From contig OZ024849.1 of the NCBI GenBank assembly GCA_964017145.1, positions 2,418,001 through 2,482,000 of the forward strand: a DNA stretch of 64,000 bases, read 5' to 3'. The stretch's first letter is position 1; the number at the start of each line of letters is the position of its first letter. The position numbers were made by a program, and so were the translations under genes. The DNA comes from Agrocybe praecox. Its lineage: Eukaryota > Basidiomycota > Agaricomycetes > Agaricales > Agrocybaceae. Below the pieces are notes generated by a model that worked only from the letters and a program-made list of their open reading frames with translations, had not been told where the DNA came from and made no database searches. This document shows positions 35,515-48,056 of this stretch, piece after piece.

Positions 35515-36511
35515 CCCGGTGATTGAATCACCAGCTTTACTTTAATAACCGTCAAGGTTTCTTTATATATTTTTATGCCCTTATGAGTCCTTATGTATAA
35601 TAAATACTATCTAATACAACTCCGGCAACTAAAATATCAGTCCCTCTCACGGATAAAGGCGCCGGTTGCCGGCATTGATAAGCGCCTCAGCGATGCCGGC
35701 AATCGCCGCTTGGCAGTTCAAAGGCCCACGTGGCTATCAGTTGATTTCTTATTGTTCGCGTCTCTGCGCAGTGGGCTCTATCAACTACGTTATTGTTTTT
35801 CTACCCCGCGGAACTTTCGTTCTCTGCGAAAATGGGTCGACGCTCTCTTATGGGCGAAATCAATCTTCACACATACGTCAGATCGCCCAACAACGGAGCT
35901 CCTTCTACTTGCTAGCTCCACTGAAATGGCCAACATAAAAGTGACAAAAACAAAGCTGTAGCTGCTAGTAGCAACACCTGGATAGAAAGAATATGATATT
36001 AACCGATCCGGCAAATGAGTAACGACCCTCAGCGCAGCTGGAGTACTCGTGCTTCAGAGTTATGTCGCAGAAAAGAGGGGACACGCCCAGTCTATTCTGA
36101 AGGCCGTAGCTGATGTAATGGGTACAAGGACTGTGAGCTTGATTGAAGAAGATATGGCACCTCTGAAGCAGCTTCACATGGCCCAGAGAACGCTCCACCG
36201 GAACCAATCTGGATGACTGAAAGTGAGCTTGACTGCATCTCGATAGCTCAAGATCAATCATGCCGTGTATGTATGGTCCTGTATGGTTGCAATGACCAAT
36301 TACAATTACAATGTTATGTGAGTTTCAATTGTTCGCTTTTCTGGGGATTATTTTACATTGTTCGACTGAATTGGGGTCAAATAATTGATCGTCAGGTCCT
36401 TGCTCGCCTTCATCCCGACTGACAGGTCAACATCTCTCTTCCGACCATCACCTAACGTAACTTGAACTGCCTCGCTATCTCGAGGGACCGAAAATACTAA
36501 TCCAAGGCAAC
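35515..36511. other. Spacer, possible unassigned frame
   Basis: The plus-strand stretch 35666-35938 has a protein-like reading (GTFVLCENGSTLSYGRN). It lacks a convincing start, introns or family match, and could be a fragment. I saw nothing else supportable. Confidence 0.35.
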
Positions 36512-37602
36512 ATGTCCAACATATCCAACAAGAAGCGCACTAAATCTCGAAGACGCCACAAGGACGATTCCCATCTGGACCAAGAATCTACGGCAGAGCA
36601 GTCGAGCGGAGACGAAAGGACAGCATCCTGGCACAAAATGGAAGAAATTCGTTCCCAGATGGAACTAGGCAATAATATAATGGGATCAGTATCCTCGGCA
36701 GTCATCGACCTGGTCAAAGATATCAAAGCGGAGCTGCTGGTCTTGGAAGCCCACCTTGCACAAGAACACAAACGCGTCGAGTCGCTATTTACGGCCTTTT
36801 CTTCCATCATTGAAGGAAGCATTGCAGAGAAGATTGATCAGGATATCAATCGAAGTAAAGTGGGCTCAGACAAACCTTCTGAAGAAGGGAGCAACGATCA
36901 TAGCGAGGACACTAGGTACTTTTTTGTTGATTTTCTTTTTTTTTGACTCCAAGATCGTCAACTTATTTTTCTGTTAGCTCTAGGAAATCTTCGAGCAAGA
37001 GAAAAAGGAGGGCAGATAATTGTGATGATAATAGCGGCGAAAACAGTAGTAGTCGTACGAAGAAGAAGACCCGCAGAGATTCATCTAATCCTGCCACACA
37101 GCCACAGGAGGCTCATTCAGATAAACCACAACAGGACGGCAATTCGTCTGCGCCAGTTCACATGACGAGTGGTCAGACCATTCTCAACATGGCTACCAGC
37201 GACGGTGACGAAAGCGACGACTCTTACTACCCATCTAGCTCTGAGGAGAGCGACTTGGACTCCACAAGCATTTCCTTAGTGTCTTCACCATCCGCGTACA
37301 GTGTTCTTTCAGACTATCCATCGTCTTTGAGCGACGATGACGAAAGCTCTACATATCCTCTATATATGCCCTCACACCTCAAACGAAACGGCCTGCGACA
37401 GCCAATACTGGCCAAGCCACTTCGTCGAGATTTTGACAGTATCTTTGATTTTGGCGATGACGGACTGAAGATTTTCCGCGATCATGTGGCGATGTCCTGG
37501 TATGAGGGCGCTAGATATGAGAGGAATACTACGATGGAACAAGATCTCGAGCTAGTCACCGAAAGGACGAATGCCGATTTTGAGTTTACCTCCTTACCTT
37601 GA
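36512..37602 (+). CDS. Highly charged, low-complexity nuclear-type protein
   Basis: Two exons, 36512-36915 and 36978-37602 (62 nt intron), give 342 aa. The N-terminus is strongly basic (KKRTKSRRRHK at about 7-17), consistent with a nuclear signal. Residues about 40-110 look helical and possibly coiled coil (MEEIRSQMELGN, IKAELLVLEAHLAQEHKRVE). The middle has a second basic cluster (SSSKRKRRAD) and Ser/Asp/Glu-rich runs (SDGDESDDSYYPSSSEESD). I do not recognise a domain. The conserved splicing phase and long open frames support a real gene. Confidence 0.65.
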
Positions 37603-38152
37603 TTTATGGCTGAGCTCTAACATATAGGAAACAGGGTGATCGAGGTACAAACGAGGATTATATATTTTTCGGGGTCATAAATATATGTATATAATTTATT
37701 TCTGGGAGCAATATTCGTACTTTATTTGAGATTCGCTGTACAATGATGATTTCTTTGAGCTGTGTGGTATGATACGACAACAAAACTACGCAGATGAAAT
37801 TTGGGCCTGTTATGTACGTGGTATACCAAAAAAAAAAAAGATCGGTTGTGGTGGTTCGACGTCAACGTTCAGCTCCATGGCCGAAGGTTACTGCACCAAA
37901 GTCCAGACTTACAAGCCCTGTCTAGGTACATACAACTTCTCAGATTACAAGGACTTCAGAGTCCCCGACGCCACACAGTACTTTAATATAGGGACATACT
38001 ATAAATGGCAAGTTCCGGCAGTAAGCGCCGAACCTGATGTGTAGGGTACAAACGCTAGGATCAAATGTTTATTGGATCTTGAGCCGTAACTCTTTTAATC
38101 CGGGGAATCGTCTTAGGATGTGGACCGCTTCAAGCTCTGGAGGCTAAATATC
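37603..38152. other. Spacer with a small doubtful frame
   Basis: An open stretch at 37769-38044 on the plus strand includes a 12-base A run coding KKKK and no recognisable motif. I do not call it a gene. Confidence 0.3.
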
Positions 38153-39242
38153 TTAATCAGCAATGCGAATAGGGTTCAAACGTCTTGCACTCACTAGATG
38201 GGTCGAACTTTCCTTCGAGAAATAAACCTCGCATGTGAAGATCTTGCGATGATTCACCAATTCGGAAATTGCATCTACCTGCGCCCGTAATGCGCGCCCA
38301 TCCATTACATCATGCATAAATATCTGGATCGTTTCAATCTCGTTGAGATCGATACATGGGTGCCCTGACAGTACAGCACTATTGATCGAGTCAATTACGG
38401 AGGTATACGACGGTGTCGTGGTGGTTTGGTGATAGAAAGAGGGATAGATGGCGATCAACTGAGACATAGATCTGCCAAATGATATTTCCCCAAGTGTGAA
38501 GATCGTAGGTAATGTGGTAAGAGGCGAAGCCATTAATTTTACTTCCTGGAGTTTCTTAATAACAGTGGCAGTGGGTCCATCGAAGGTGCCCGTGTCGTAA
38601 ACGCCTAGGATATCAAGATTTTTTCTTGCTTGAACTATTTTCGTGTAGTCCAAATAGTCATCGCAATAGAGCACCTTTACCCCGGGGAGAGCATCACCGC
38701 TGCTACTGGTCAGAGGCAACATATTACTCAGAAGGTATGAAGGGACCCACCATAACAATGCCTCCAGTTCTCCGAGTGCGTCCTCCAGCTCTTCCTCGTT
38801 CTCCGCGTGAAGACGGATATTAAGCTCGTAAAGGGAGGGTAAACGTTTCAGCACCTCTAATATATTTTCCATCGCAGTCCACCTCCTTTTTCGCGACTTT
38901 CCATCTCTGGTGCACTCTATATATAGGCTACGCACTAGATACGCCTTCCTGGGATGGTCAAGGAGCGTTTGGAGGCATTTCTTATATGAGCCTAAAATGC
39001 GCCTAGGACCCACTGATACCAGAGCCAGACTGCCGTAAAGCTCCCTCTCTGCCTCTTTTGTGAAGGAACGATGACATAGCGCTAGCGATGCCAATGTCGA
39101 ACGTGAACAGAATCCCGCTACGTTAGATTTGAGCTCGGCGGGTAAATGTAGCTAAATCGAATTCAAGCCAATCAAGAGTCAGAAAACAATTTAAAAGAAA
39201 ATGAGGAATACGCACTATGCCTGTGTTATAAACGAGTGGCAT
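38153..39242 (-). CDS. F-box-like protein
   Basis: Two exons, 39216-39242 and 38153-39151, give 341 aa. The short first exon (MPLVYNTGI) joins in phase to LHLPAELKSNVAGFCSRSTL, followed by ASLALCHRSFTKEAERELYG. The result is an N-terminal F-box-like helix set with the 'LALCHRSF..AERELY' pattern frequent in agaricomycete F-box proteins. The remainder has loosely repeated Leu-rich stretches without clear LRR units. It may be a ubiquitin-ligase adaptor by analogy; no substrate is suggested. Confidence 0.72.
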
Positions 39243-39609
39243 GGTAGTATCGTTCTTTGAACTTTTTTGATCAGAGGCTCTGGTTATAAAGGTTTAGCCA
39301 CTTGCGCCAAGTCGAAAAGCTGAAAACCATTTCTTATTCCTGTTCTTAAAGGACATGGTAGGCAGACTCATACAATGCACTGGAGCTTGAATCCAGCGTG
39401 TCGAATTACAATGCGACTCCTTTGACGGACCACCGGAGTTTTCTATGGCCAAATTGATGAAAGAGATCTGATAATCTCTTGTGGAAACATTCAATGCGCA
39501 TCATCTGTCGAAAGGAACAAAGGCAATTCTAGGATTCGTCTTCAAATTATATCAGTTTGTTATAGCTACCTATAGTATACACATGGAACTGTACAATTTC
39601 AGTTTCAGC
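39243..39609. other. Spacer
   Basis: About 370 bp between two minus-strand genes; no gene seen. Confidence 0.5.
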
Positions 39610-41905
39610 TCATTGCTCTACCTTTTCGATACCAGTGGTATCGAGGACTTCCTTCTCCGTGCTCGATTCATAATACATGAAATACCACCATGAGCCGTGA
39701 GGAGAATCGGGAAGGGGAAAGGGTGGGATTCCTAGCTTGAGCCTAATATCTTTGCTCAGATCTTTGTCTCGTCGCTGCACGTACGTCCTCAATACCGACG
39801 TCAACTTCAGCATGGCAGGAAGGTCATATTCCCTAGGCCATGTACTGGCAGCGTAATATGCAGCAGTAAAGAACAAGATGTCGGAACGTATACCAAGGCT
39901 ACCCGGGACAGGAATGGCGAGATATAGCGATAAATGAGTTGATAGGGCGTCGAGGGTGTATGGAATCTCGTCGACAGATTGCAGACGTGCGGCGTGCCCT
40001 AATATCGACGGAAGATCAATGAGGAATGAGCTCATGAGGGTGTCCTTGTCGATGCTTAAATTGGTGACTTCTTGGAAATATGATTTTATAATGTTAGAAT
40101 ATTGGGTACGTATCGAATCTGTAAAGGATGTTTGTATGAGAGGCAAATCACAGTAACTCGTAGCAATAAGGAAACGCGAACCTACCTTGCATGGTTATTT
40201 GTGGCGGAAAAAAGGGCTCATCCTGATCAATCTGGACATAGATGGGAAGCAAAGCAGGTACGGTGGAGTTGAGCGGAATCTTGTGCATTCTACTGAAGGA
40301 GTAATTAAGGACTCGAGCACGTAGCTCTAGAAGGTGGTCCATGAGGATTCCAGGAGGAAGGAATTCAAATTGGGAAAGGAAAATCATGAGTAATTCTTCT
40401 CTTCGCAAGTCTCCCCGACTGGAATCGCTATACGAGAGGGAACGAAGGTCCTTTCGCAAGTCGTCTGGAGAATGCAATATCTGTTGTAATATGGAGGCAT
40501 CAGCGATGTGGAATGTAGCGTGGAAATCCATTTGAATGTCATCAACTATGTGATATAGGGCGATAATTTTTGTTGTTGGATCTTTATACCGACCAGCACT
40601 GGCAAGCCGTACTTGCATTTTCTTTACTGCAAACATGCAGTCATATAGTGCTCCACGATAGCTAAGATATGCCCAATGTGCCATTCCAAGTGATTCTATG
40701 GAAGTCATGTACGCGCTGCGAAATTGCATCCACTTGTCATCGAAAGAGAACCAAGAGTCGGTTTTCCAAAAATGGCACAGCTTTTTGTACGCTCTGGTAT
40801 AGCAATTATCATTGTTTCGTTGGAGGAAGAAAAGGATACCGCGAAAGGGCCTGTTATCTGATTTCGAGGAAAGTAGAATGTGGGCGAGATACCGGGGAAG
40901 AGACCAAAAAATAATGATCGGTGTGAGTGGTATTAGAAATCCGGTAGGAGAAAATGTCAAGATGCGATGGAGGACTCGTGATTGGGTAGACTTGTACGGA
41001 CATTGGCTGGGCATTTTGGCCGTCGCGTGTAAAGTTGAAAAGCTTATGCCTATAAGCTGAAAGGACGGTAAAGAAGTCGTCAAAGCGATAAAAGCAAGTG
41101 GGATGCATGTGACGACAATAACTGGAATGGCGACAGCCTTCACGAATCCCGCTGCAAAATCGATCAGCCCCACTAAAAAGAGGACCAAAGCTAACAGAAG
41201 CAGCAGGGGTACAGAGGATAGTATCTCTGGAACGTGCCAATTTTCCAATCCTTCCTGGCGCATATGAAAGAGTGAGAACTTTGCCATTGACGGCATGGAG
41301 GTAGGATATCGTTGGTGCTCTGTAAGCCATTGGGATGCAACGATGGCGATGAGGACGGTGGTAAGACTGAGGACAAGACTGATAAGCCACAAAACGTTGA
41401 CTCGAACGGAGCTGACGTCTGGCTGAAAATTAGGAGGGCTCAAAACCGCAGAGGCGTTGGATAGTTCCTGTAAATTGATATTGCTGGCAATTTGGGATAG
41501 CAGAAATATCATTTGTTCGCTTGGGTCGGGCTGGAGTGTTTGATATGTCTGAACAACAAAAGCGGAAAGAACACTGGAGAAAAGACCTGCCTGGTAGAAT
41601 TTATGAGTTAATTCGCATGGGCAATACATTTCGAAAGAACTCACAAAAATGACCAAATTTTGCAACTCTTCCTTCCACGCAGCACATTGGGCCTTATCCT
41701 TTTCTAAAAGAGGACCTAGAATCGTTTCCCAGTGCCTTCCATCTGAAGGGGGACGGTACTTGAAAGGTTCGCCTGTCTGCCATGTCTTTGAAAGATGGTT
41801 CGAAAAACGCGACAATCCGAGTTAAAAGGACCATTTAGATTGACAAGTCCTTTTATGCGATCATACCTCATCGTCCGGAAGGGTTCCATAGCCGGCTACA
41901 GCCAT
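39610..41905 (-). CDS. DUF6535-type multi-pass membrane protein
   Basis: Four exons (41867-41905, 41645-41785, 40186-41590 and 39610-40118) give 697 aa in consistent phase. The first exon supplies the only sensible ATG (MAVAGYGTLPDDE). The block CAAWKEELQNLVIF followed by AGLFSSVLSAFVVQTY (about 47-76) is the DUF6535 signature found in very large basidiomycete families. Membrane-like segments are at about 61-76, 123-147, 186-204 and 208-232, plus one near 280-300. A long soluble C-terminal half follows, without a recognised domain. The biochemical role of this family is unknown. Confidence 0.85.
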
Positions 41906-42297
41906 ATCCTAGTACTTGCAGCCTTCCGTGATAGAAGAAGTTGTACAGACCGTTATGTGGAAGTGGATGAACGAGTACAAGCGATACAGGAGGCTGTCAT
42001 CGAATTTATCTCCGTCGGTGCCCACATTTGGATAGCTTGGGATGTCTGGACTCTGTTGTTGCTTATCTTCTGCAAAAAATGCACACAGGTACTTAGATAG
42101 AAGAAGAGCATGAAAATCAATTACTTACTCACTGAAAGGGATTTGATTGTCGTATCATAGTTGCGTACGTTATGGCTGAGCGCTTTGGCTTGCTGTTTTA
42201 ACAGTAAGGTTCCTATCCCCCATAATTCATACGTTTAAGGAAATAAAATGTTGCTATCACGTAAGCTTACCTTTTTAGAGTATATCATGTAAGCATA
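41906..42297. other. Spacer upstream of the DUF6535 gene
   Basis: No gene is seen. Contains short direct echoes of 'gtaagcttac'/'gtaagcatac' near 42260-42298. Confidence 0.4.
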
Positions 42298-42460
42298 CCT
42301 CTTTGGGTGTCGCCCCAAACCCATAATTCAGAAAATGTTGACCGTTTGTTTGTACGTTGTTTGTTCTCTTGCCACGTTACCTCTGCCTCTTTGGGTGTCG
42401 CCCAAAACCCATAATTCAGAAAATGTTGACCGTTTGTTTGTACGTTGTTTATCTCTTGTC
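42298..42460. repeat. Tandem duplication, 88 bp period
   Basis: Two adjacent copies begin at 42298 and 42386 with CCTCTTTGGGTGTCGCC. They share about 65 bp with a single mismatch (cccc/ccca), then diverge after gtacgttgttt. A simple local duplication at the edge of the transposon-rich segment. Confidence 0.85.
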
Positions 42461-42591
42461 TTGATTTGGGCTTCCTCTGGACTCCTGGATCCATTGCTCT
42501 TCAACTCGTCGACAGCACTAGTAAGGTGTATGTATACAATCATGTTCTTCAATCTCCACACCGCGCCGTTCTCAGCTTTGTTCCATTTGCG

Positions 42592-43190
42592 CTAGTTTTC
42601 CCTGTTCAATTCCTCTAGTCTTTCTATGTGGCTTATACTTAGTCCGTGAATGTAACCAGGTACGAGTGAATACTGCCTTCTCGCTATTTTGTACTTTCGG
42701 CTGTCTCGTCCCTCTGCCGTGAAGAATAGTACCATTGCCGGTGGGTCCTTGAGCATGACGGCCCCGTCTTCATTGATCTCGTGGATGGTGTTTTTCCATG
42801 GGTTTAGTATAATCTCCTCGATTGTACCTCTTGGCCCGTTTGCTATAGTTATGTTACTTTTGATCATCACTTTCATTCCCACAGCCAGTTCTATCGCATC
42901 GTCTGGATCGCCCATGTTCTCTGTCGTCCTTTTGGCTATCGCCAGCCTTCTGCCCTCCGCGACTGGTTCTTCTCCGGTATCTCTGTCGGCGTCGTTGCCA
43001 GGGATTTCTTTCTGACTGGAGGTAATTGATATAGGTCCCCTGCGAGTATGACATGCATCGATCCGAACGTATATTCAGCACTTCCTGACCCTTGTTCTCC
43101 CCTGCGTCTTATTGTCGCTTCTGACGCGCTATACAGGAGTTTCTTGTTGGCCATGGAAATTTCGTCGATTATCAAAACCTCTATTCCCAT
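42592..43190 (-). pseudogene. PIF1-type helicase relic
   Basis: The stretch 43190-43030 reads GIEVLIIDEISMANKKLLYS and then HVILAGDLYQLPPVRK, which are helicase motifs II and III of the PIF1 family. In a different frame, 42960-42592 reads LAVGMKVMIKSNITIANGPR plus a C-terminal tail, the conserved end of PIF1 proteins. The 200 or so residues normally between these blocks are missing, and the frames do not join. No Walker A motif is found upstream. PIF1 domains of this kind in fungi are often the helicase part of Helitrons. No Rep motif was seen here, so the source element is not proved. Confidence 0.75.
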
Positions 43191-45636
43191 ATTCTTCCTC
43201 CGTTAATTTACTCCCCCTTTACCCTTTCCTGCGCCCTCGTCTGGTCTCTTTTTTTATTTTTATTCCTGCCCGAGTCTATCATCTTCTGGATCAGGTTCAT
43301 CCTCGTCCAGATCCCCTCCGGCGGTTCTTTTTTTTTTTTTTTTTTTTTACCATGTTGGCATCCAACGACGGTTCTGTGCCGAATGAAAATGATAAGGACA
43401 AAGGTGTCGCGTTTTCTCGAAAATCCTCTGAATTTTTTTATGTGCTAATTCAAGAATTATATTTATCGAACAGAGGACGACGAAGAACGTGGCGTCACAC
43501 CCAGGGATACAAAGCGTCGCAAGTTTTAAGCAGACCTGAAGATTATGGAATATAAGTGTTTCCGTCTAAAGCCTTAACCAATTTTTCTTTTCAGACGTTT
43601 ATAAGTAAATAAATAAAAATGTTGTCGAAAATATATTCATTTTCTATGCCACAATTTCTATATATATGAGTCTTGAATAGGATATTCTTCTCAAATAAAG
43701 TCAAAAAGCCGCATCGAGCCGTACAGCAAGCCTATTGGTGACAAAGTCGCCCGCTAGTGATTAAGGAAGTTGGAAATTGGAATCCGCACAGCCGATGGGC
43801 GGAGTATAGACGGAGTGGAAATCCCTGCAATTATTATTTGCGGAGTTTTTCTTACTCGCTACTTACAGGTTCGCGATGAACTCTTCAGTCCTTTGGATAC
43901 GGTCCAAACCAATACTGAATCTTACCATGTTTCTACCACCATTGATTGCTCTTAAGACGCTCGGAACCCCTTGCGCGGCAGTGTTTCTTTTTTTATGACT
44001 GGCTCCTGGTTCGGCCAGTTGGCTTCTACGCCCAGCTGAAGACCGTAGTTTTCATAAAATGTGCCCTGGGTATACTCCTCTTGCGTTATATCTACTTTTT
44101 TTTAAAAAAAATAACCAAGACTTTTTGGGTGGAGCTGTTGATTATACGCGACTCGCCTTCTGCGAACCACACTCCATATGCCGCTGCTGATATTTCGTGG
44201 CCTTCGTTCTTACTTGTTCCTAGGCAGCAGGCTGTTATCGGCTCCCCTCCTTCGTTATTCGGGTCTTCCCTTTGATTCTGCACTTCATTGGGGGCTACGT
44301 TGTTTTGTTTTTTTACTGAAAAGCTTTATATCTGCTTGTTTATATTGATTGTCTAATTCGTTCAATGAATGACCTATTCCAATGCAATTCACCTTGCACC
44401 TACTGCCCGTCCAAGTGTCAGAACTACAGTTACAGGCTGTGTCCTTCTTGCTCTTCGTCTTTATGTCAAAGCGCGAAAGACCCACTATTATCATCCTTTT
44501 TATGTCCCCTTCAAATCCGATGACTTCTTCCAGGTGTTGTCGAACATATCCTTTGTCAAAGCTCATGGGCAATGTCATGTGGTCTATGCAGCCTCAAACG
44601 ACCAAATGGCCTGCTTCTTTCTCAACAATAACCTGCTCAGGAGACCAAAGCAAATCAGCAAACCGCGACGAACCACCCTCCTTCGCGATTCTTAGTGCTA
44701 GCAAAAATGGCTTATACTTTTGGTTCGCGGACCCCACACTCAGATTGACAGTCATACAACATCGCCACAGACACGACACAAAGAGACATTTAGCCTAAAT
44801 CTCGACCCCCTACCGCTTTTACGCAAGCAAGAAGGAGAAGAAGAAGAACGCATGCTTAAAATCAAAGCCACACAGATTGGACATGAAGGACCCTTTCTTT
44901 CCTCATAGACGCGTTTTATTTATTTATCTATTCATCCCACCTACCTCGCTCTCCGAGCGATTCGCACTTTTCATGGCCTTGTACTCCTTTCTTCATATAA
45001 TCTTGTGCTTGGCCAGCAACAACTACTCTCATGGGGCCCGCCCGTAGAAGCCCTTCTGTGAATCATTGCGTGGCGTGGAGCAAATAGAATTCATTCTGAC
45101 CCATTCATTGTGAGGCTGAGGATATCTTCCTGTGCAAAATCCAAAAGACTTCTCCAACCGACTTCTTCTCTTCGCGCTCAAGAACCCATCATACGATGCA
45201 GAAGTCCTTCTCCTTTCCATCCTAGCGATTGCGCTGCGGATAGGATTCAGTATGAAGAAAAATGCGAATGCAATCCTGGATTCTCAAGATGGTACTGGCT
45301 CATAGACGTTCGGTGCTGCAGCGAGGAACTTCCAAGATGAAAACCATTTCGTAGAGCAAAAGTATATAAGGCGATTAAAACATCTTTCACCCATCTGTGG
45401 GTGCAAAACATAAAAATACGTAGACTATTAACGATATACTGGTACATTCGTGTGAGAAATAAATACACAGAAATTATTGTCTCATAAAAGACAGGTAAAG
45501 GATAACTAGTTCAAATGAGTGAGTGTCCGTAAAAAAGAGTGGTGAGATAACAAGAATGTCTGCGCGCAACAGCCCCAAAAAGAATGTGATGTGTATACTA
45601 GAATGCGACAGAAATGATCATGCATCAGGGGAAATC
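43191..45636. other. Transposon debris, no intact gene
   Basis: A 22-base T run sits at about 43328-43349. Minus-strand fragments follow: AAYGVWFAEGESRIINSST at about 44130-44200 is faintly RNase H-like. Stretches at about 44594-44780 (LLALRIAKEGGSSRFADLLW) and 44300-44578 are open but unassigned and interrupted by stops. I interpret the segment as decayed mobile DNA, with weak support for any particular family. From about 44900 to 45636 I see nothing. Confidence 0.4.
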
Positions 45637-48056
45637 TTAACATTGTTGCCACATTTTGACATGTTCACTGGGTATAGAAAAAATGTTAGAATGAGAAAGC
45701 GAATGATAAGTCCCTCTAGACTCACACAACGAGAGACCTTTCTTCTAGGTTTGTCGACCAAGTTGGTCCCCACTGATTTCTTTTCGCCCAGAAATCACTC
45801 ATGGCAGCTAACAGAATTCGTCAGCGTCAATTTCAAGTCCGTTTTTCCGTGAATAGCTTACTTTGAGAACCATCAAGCCAAGGTTTTTCGTTTCCATCAG
45901 GGAACCATCCATTCGTCCCGCCAATAGCCACGTTCATGATGAGGTAAAAGGCTTGGAGAGAAAGGAAACAATAAGCGACAAGAAGTGCAAATAATTGCTC
46001 GGACACAACTTACGTTGATCAAAAGGGGCGGCATTACTACCTTCCTGCCATGGATTCTCCAAAATCACAGCCTGGGAACCGTTCTGCACTACAGCAGGGA
46101 AATCACCACGCTTGAAGAAGGGAATGTTGAACCTTAGATCCAGGAGTTTGTGTAAACGTGTATCGACGTAGATGCGCCTGTTCGGGGAAAAGGCGGAGAC
46201 CGTCAGTTAGGCAGAAATAGTAGAGTGGAACGCGGGTCTTACATGAAATCTTTGTCCCACTCGAGGACATAATCATGGAAGTCCTGGTCATAGGTGCCAC
46301 GTCGCAAGTGCCACCACCCGAATGTTTTTGAAACGGCGTTCAGCCATGTAAGTGGTCCCCAATTTAGTGACCCTCGGACGTAGTCAGAACCTCTGGAGAA
46401 ATTGTCAGTAAAAGGGCATGCGTTGAAATAATGGTTCAAGTATACGTACTGCTTAGGATAACTAGGTCCATTTCCACGTGCTTCCATGATATCAATTTCA
46501 CCTGTGAAAGAAAGGAGGAACAAATGTACGTCAGCGAATGAATAACGTCATTGAAGGAGCTAGTACAAAAAAGACGGAAAGAAGATTCGAAAAGAACATA
46601 CCACTTATAGGCCAAGGTCCGTACTTGTTGTCAACAGGAAGCATCCAAATGGCGGGCCACATCTTTACGAATTAATATCAGCTTTAGAATGATGACATGA
46701 GTCCAGAACATGAGCTGCTTACCCAGTCACTATGGTGAGGAATGAAAGTGAAAAACAAAATTAGTAAATAACTTGGAAATAGCCATCCGACAGACTAACC
46801 CTGTCGGTATCTTCGCTCTAACTTCAACCCGACCATATCGAATACTAGCAGTCTTCCTGGTACTAATGCGTGCACTTTGAACAGGATTGATTACCTTGCC
46901 AGCAGTTGAATTGCTAACAGCGGAACATGCACGAGTGTACGCGTCAACGTCGAAAGCCTGATCAGTTCCGATGGCGCTGGAATTTGAAGGCAGTGTAACC
47001 GACGACGTATAGGAGATCCCTTGGGTGATATTGAAAGTGCATCCAGTGATATTGTAAACGGTTCCATCCAAGATCGCGGCTTCACCGAGGTTGTCCGACG
47101 TAAACGTTGGGGTGATGTACAGTTTGCCATTGCGGACATAAGAGTTGTTTTGAGAGGCGGTGGTCATTTCAAATTCGCCGTTGCTAATGAAGGTGGAGTT
47201 GAGTTAATCACTATGGAAATAAAGACCGTAATAAATAAATAAGAACGTACCCAAAGCCGCTCATGTCAACTTCTCGGAAGAACGTTCCATTATCTCCAAA
47301 AACCCCAGCCTCTGAATCGAATTCTTCAATGAGAACCGGACACAAGTTCCCAGAAAGCAGCCTGATGTCGTTCCATCCAAAATAACACCGGATAGCACCT
47401 ACTGCCAATCCCAAAAACATGCAAAACAATGTGATGACATAGGATAAGCGGGCCCATGGATCACGTGTGGTCAACCATGGCTTTTCCAACGATGTGGTGG
47501 GCGTGAGCATAGTCGACTTGGGTCTTTCGCGTTCGATTTTCGCGACGGAAGGTTGGACTGAGCTGTACATCGTGGTAGGCCGTGTTCTGGGAGACGCAAA
47601 AGCCTCTCTAGAACGAGCTGACATCGGACGGGGTGATCCAGAACCAAATTCCACTCTTTGACCATAGAAGGCCTGAGAGTTTCTCGTCAAGTCTGCCACA
47701 CTCGTCGAATTAGATGTAATCCCACTGCGAGGTGTACTGCTGCCAATACTGTCAGGGAATGGGAAACCATTATGGTCTTGAACATTAATAGGAGTGGTAG
47801 TCCCAGGAGTTTGATCAGGAGTGTAATAAGCGTGATTGTTCAAGGACGGGAAGCCACCGACGGCATTGCTGAAGGTGATGCTTCGAGGAGTTACTGGGGG
47901 AGATTCGAGCCATGAAGCGGTAGCTGACGTCGTCCTCGAGTGGTGTGACGCTCTGTGGGTTTCTTGATCATCAGATGCGCCCTCTGCAATGGCGAATTTG
48001 GGCTGTGGCGGCCTGAGCTTCTCAGTAGCAGAGAGGTTCAGTGGTGATACAGGCAT
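45637..48056 (-). CDS. Membrane-anchored GH16 beta-glucanase-family protein
   Basis: Ten exons give 608 aa: 47251-48056, 46800-47183, 46723-46729, 46602-46662, 46450-46501, 46243-46392, 46014-46177, 45862-45951, 45726-45807 and 45637-45667. All phases agree. About 200 Ser/Thr/Pro-rich cytoplasmic residues precede one transmembrane helix (204-224), a type II topology. The catalytic site GEIDIMEARG is at about 420-429, with both Glu and the Asp present. GDWMWPAIWMLP precedes it and VKMWQQC closes the fold. The family hydrolyses or remodels beta-1,3/1,6-glucans; a role in wall building is inferred. Exon 3 is only 7 nt but supplies the conserved Gly-Asp-Trp. Confidence 0.92.
46723..46729 (-). other. 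7-nt microexon of the GH16 gene
   Basis: Bases TGACTGG lie between an acceptor (CACCATAG) and a donor (GTAAGC). The flanking introns are 46730-46799 (70 nt) and 46663-46722 (60 nt). Including it converts phase 2 to phase 0 and produces the conserved G-D-W-x-W-P segment of GH16; skipping it breaks the frame. Confidence 0.85.
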
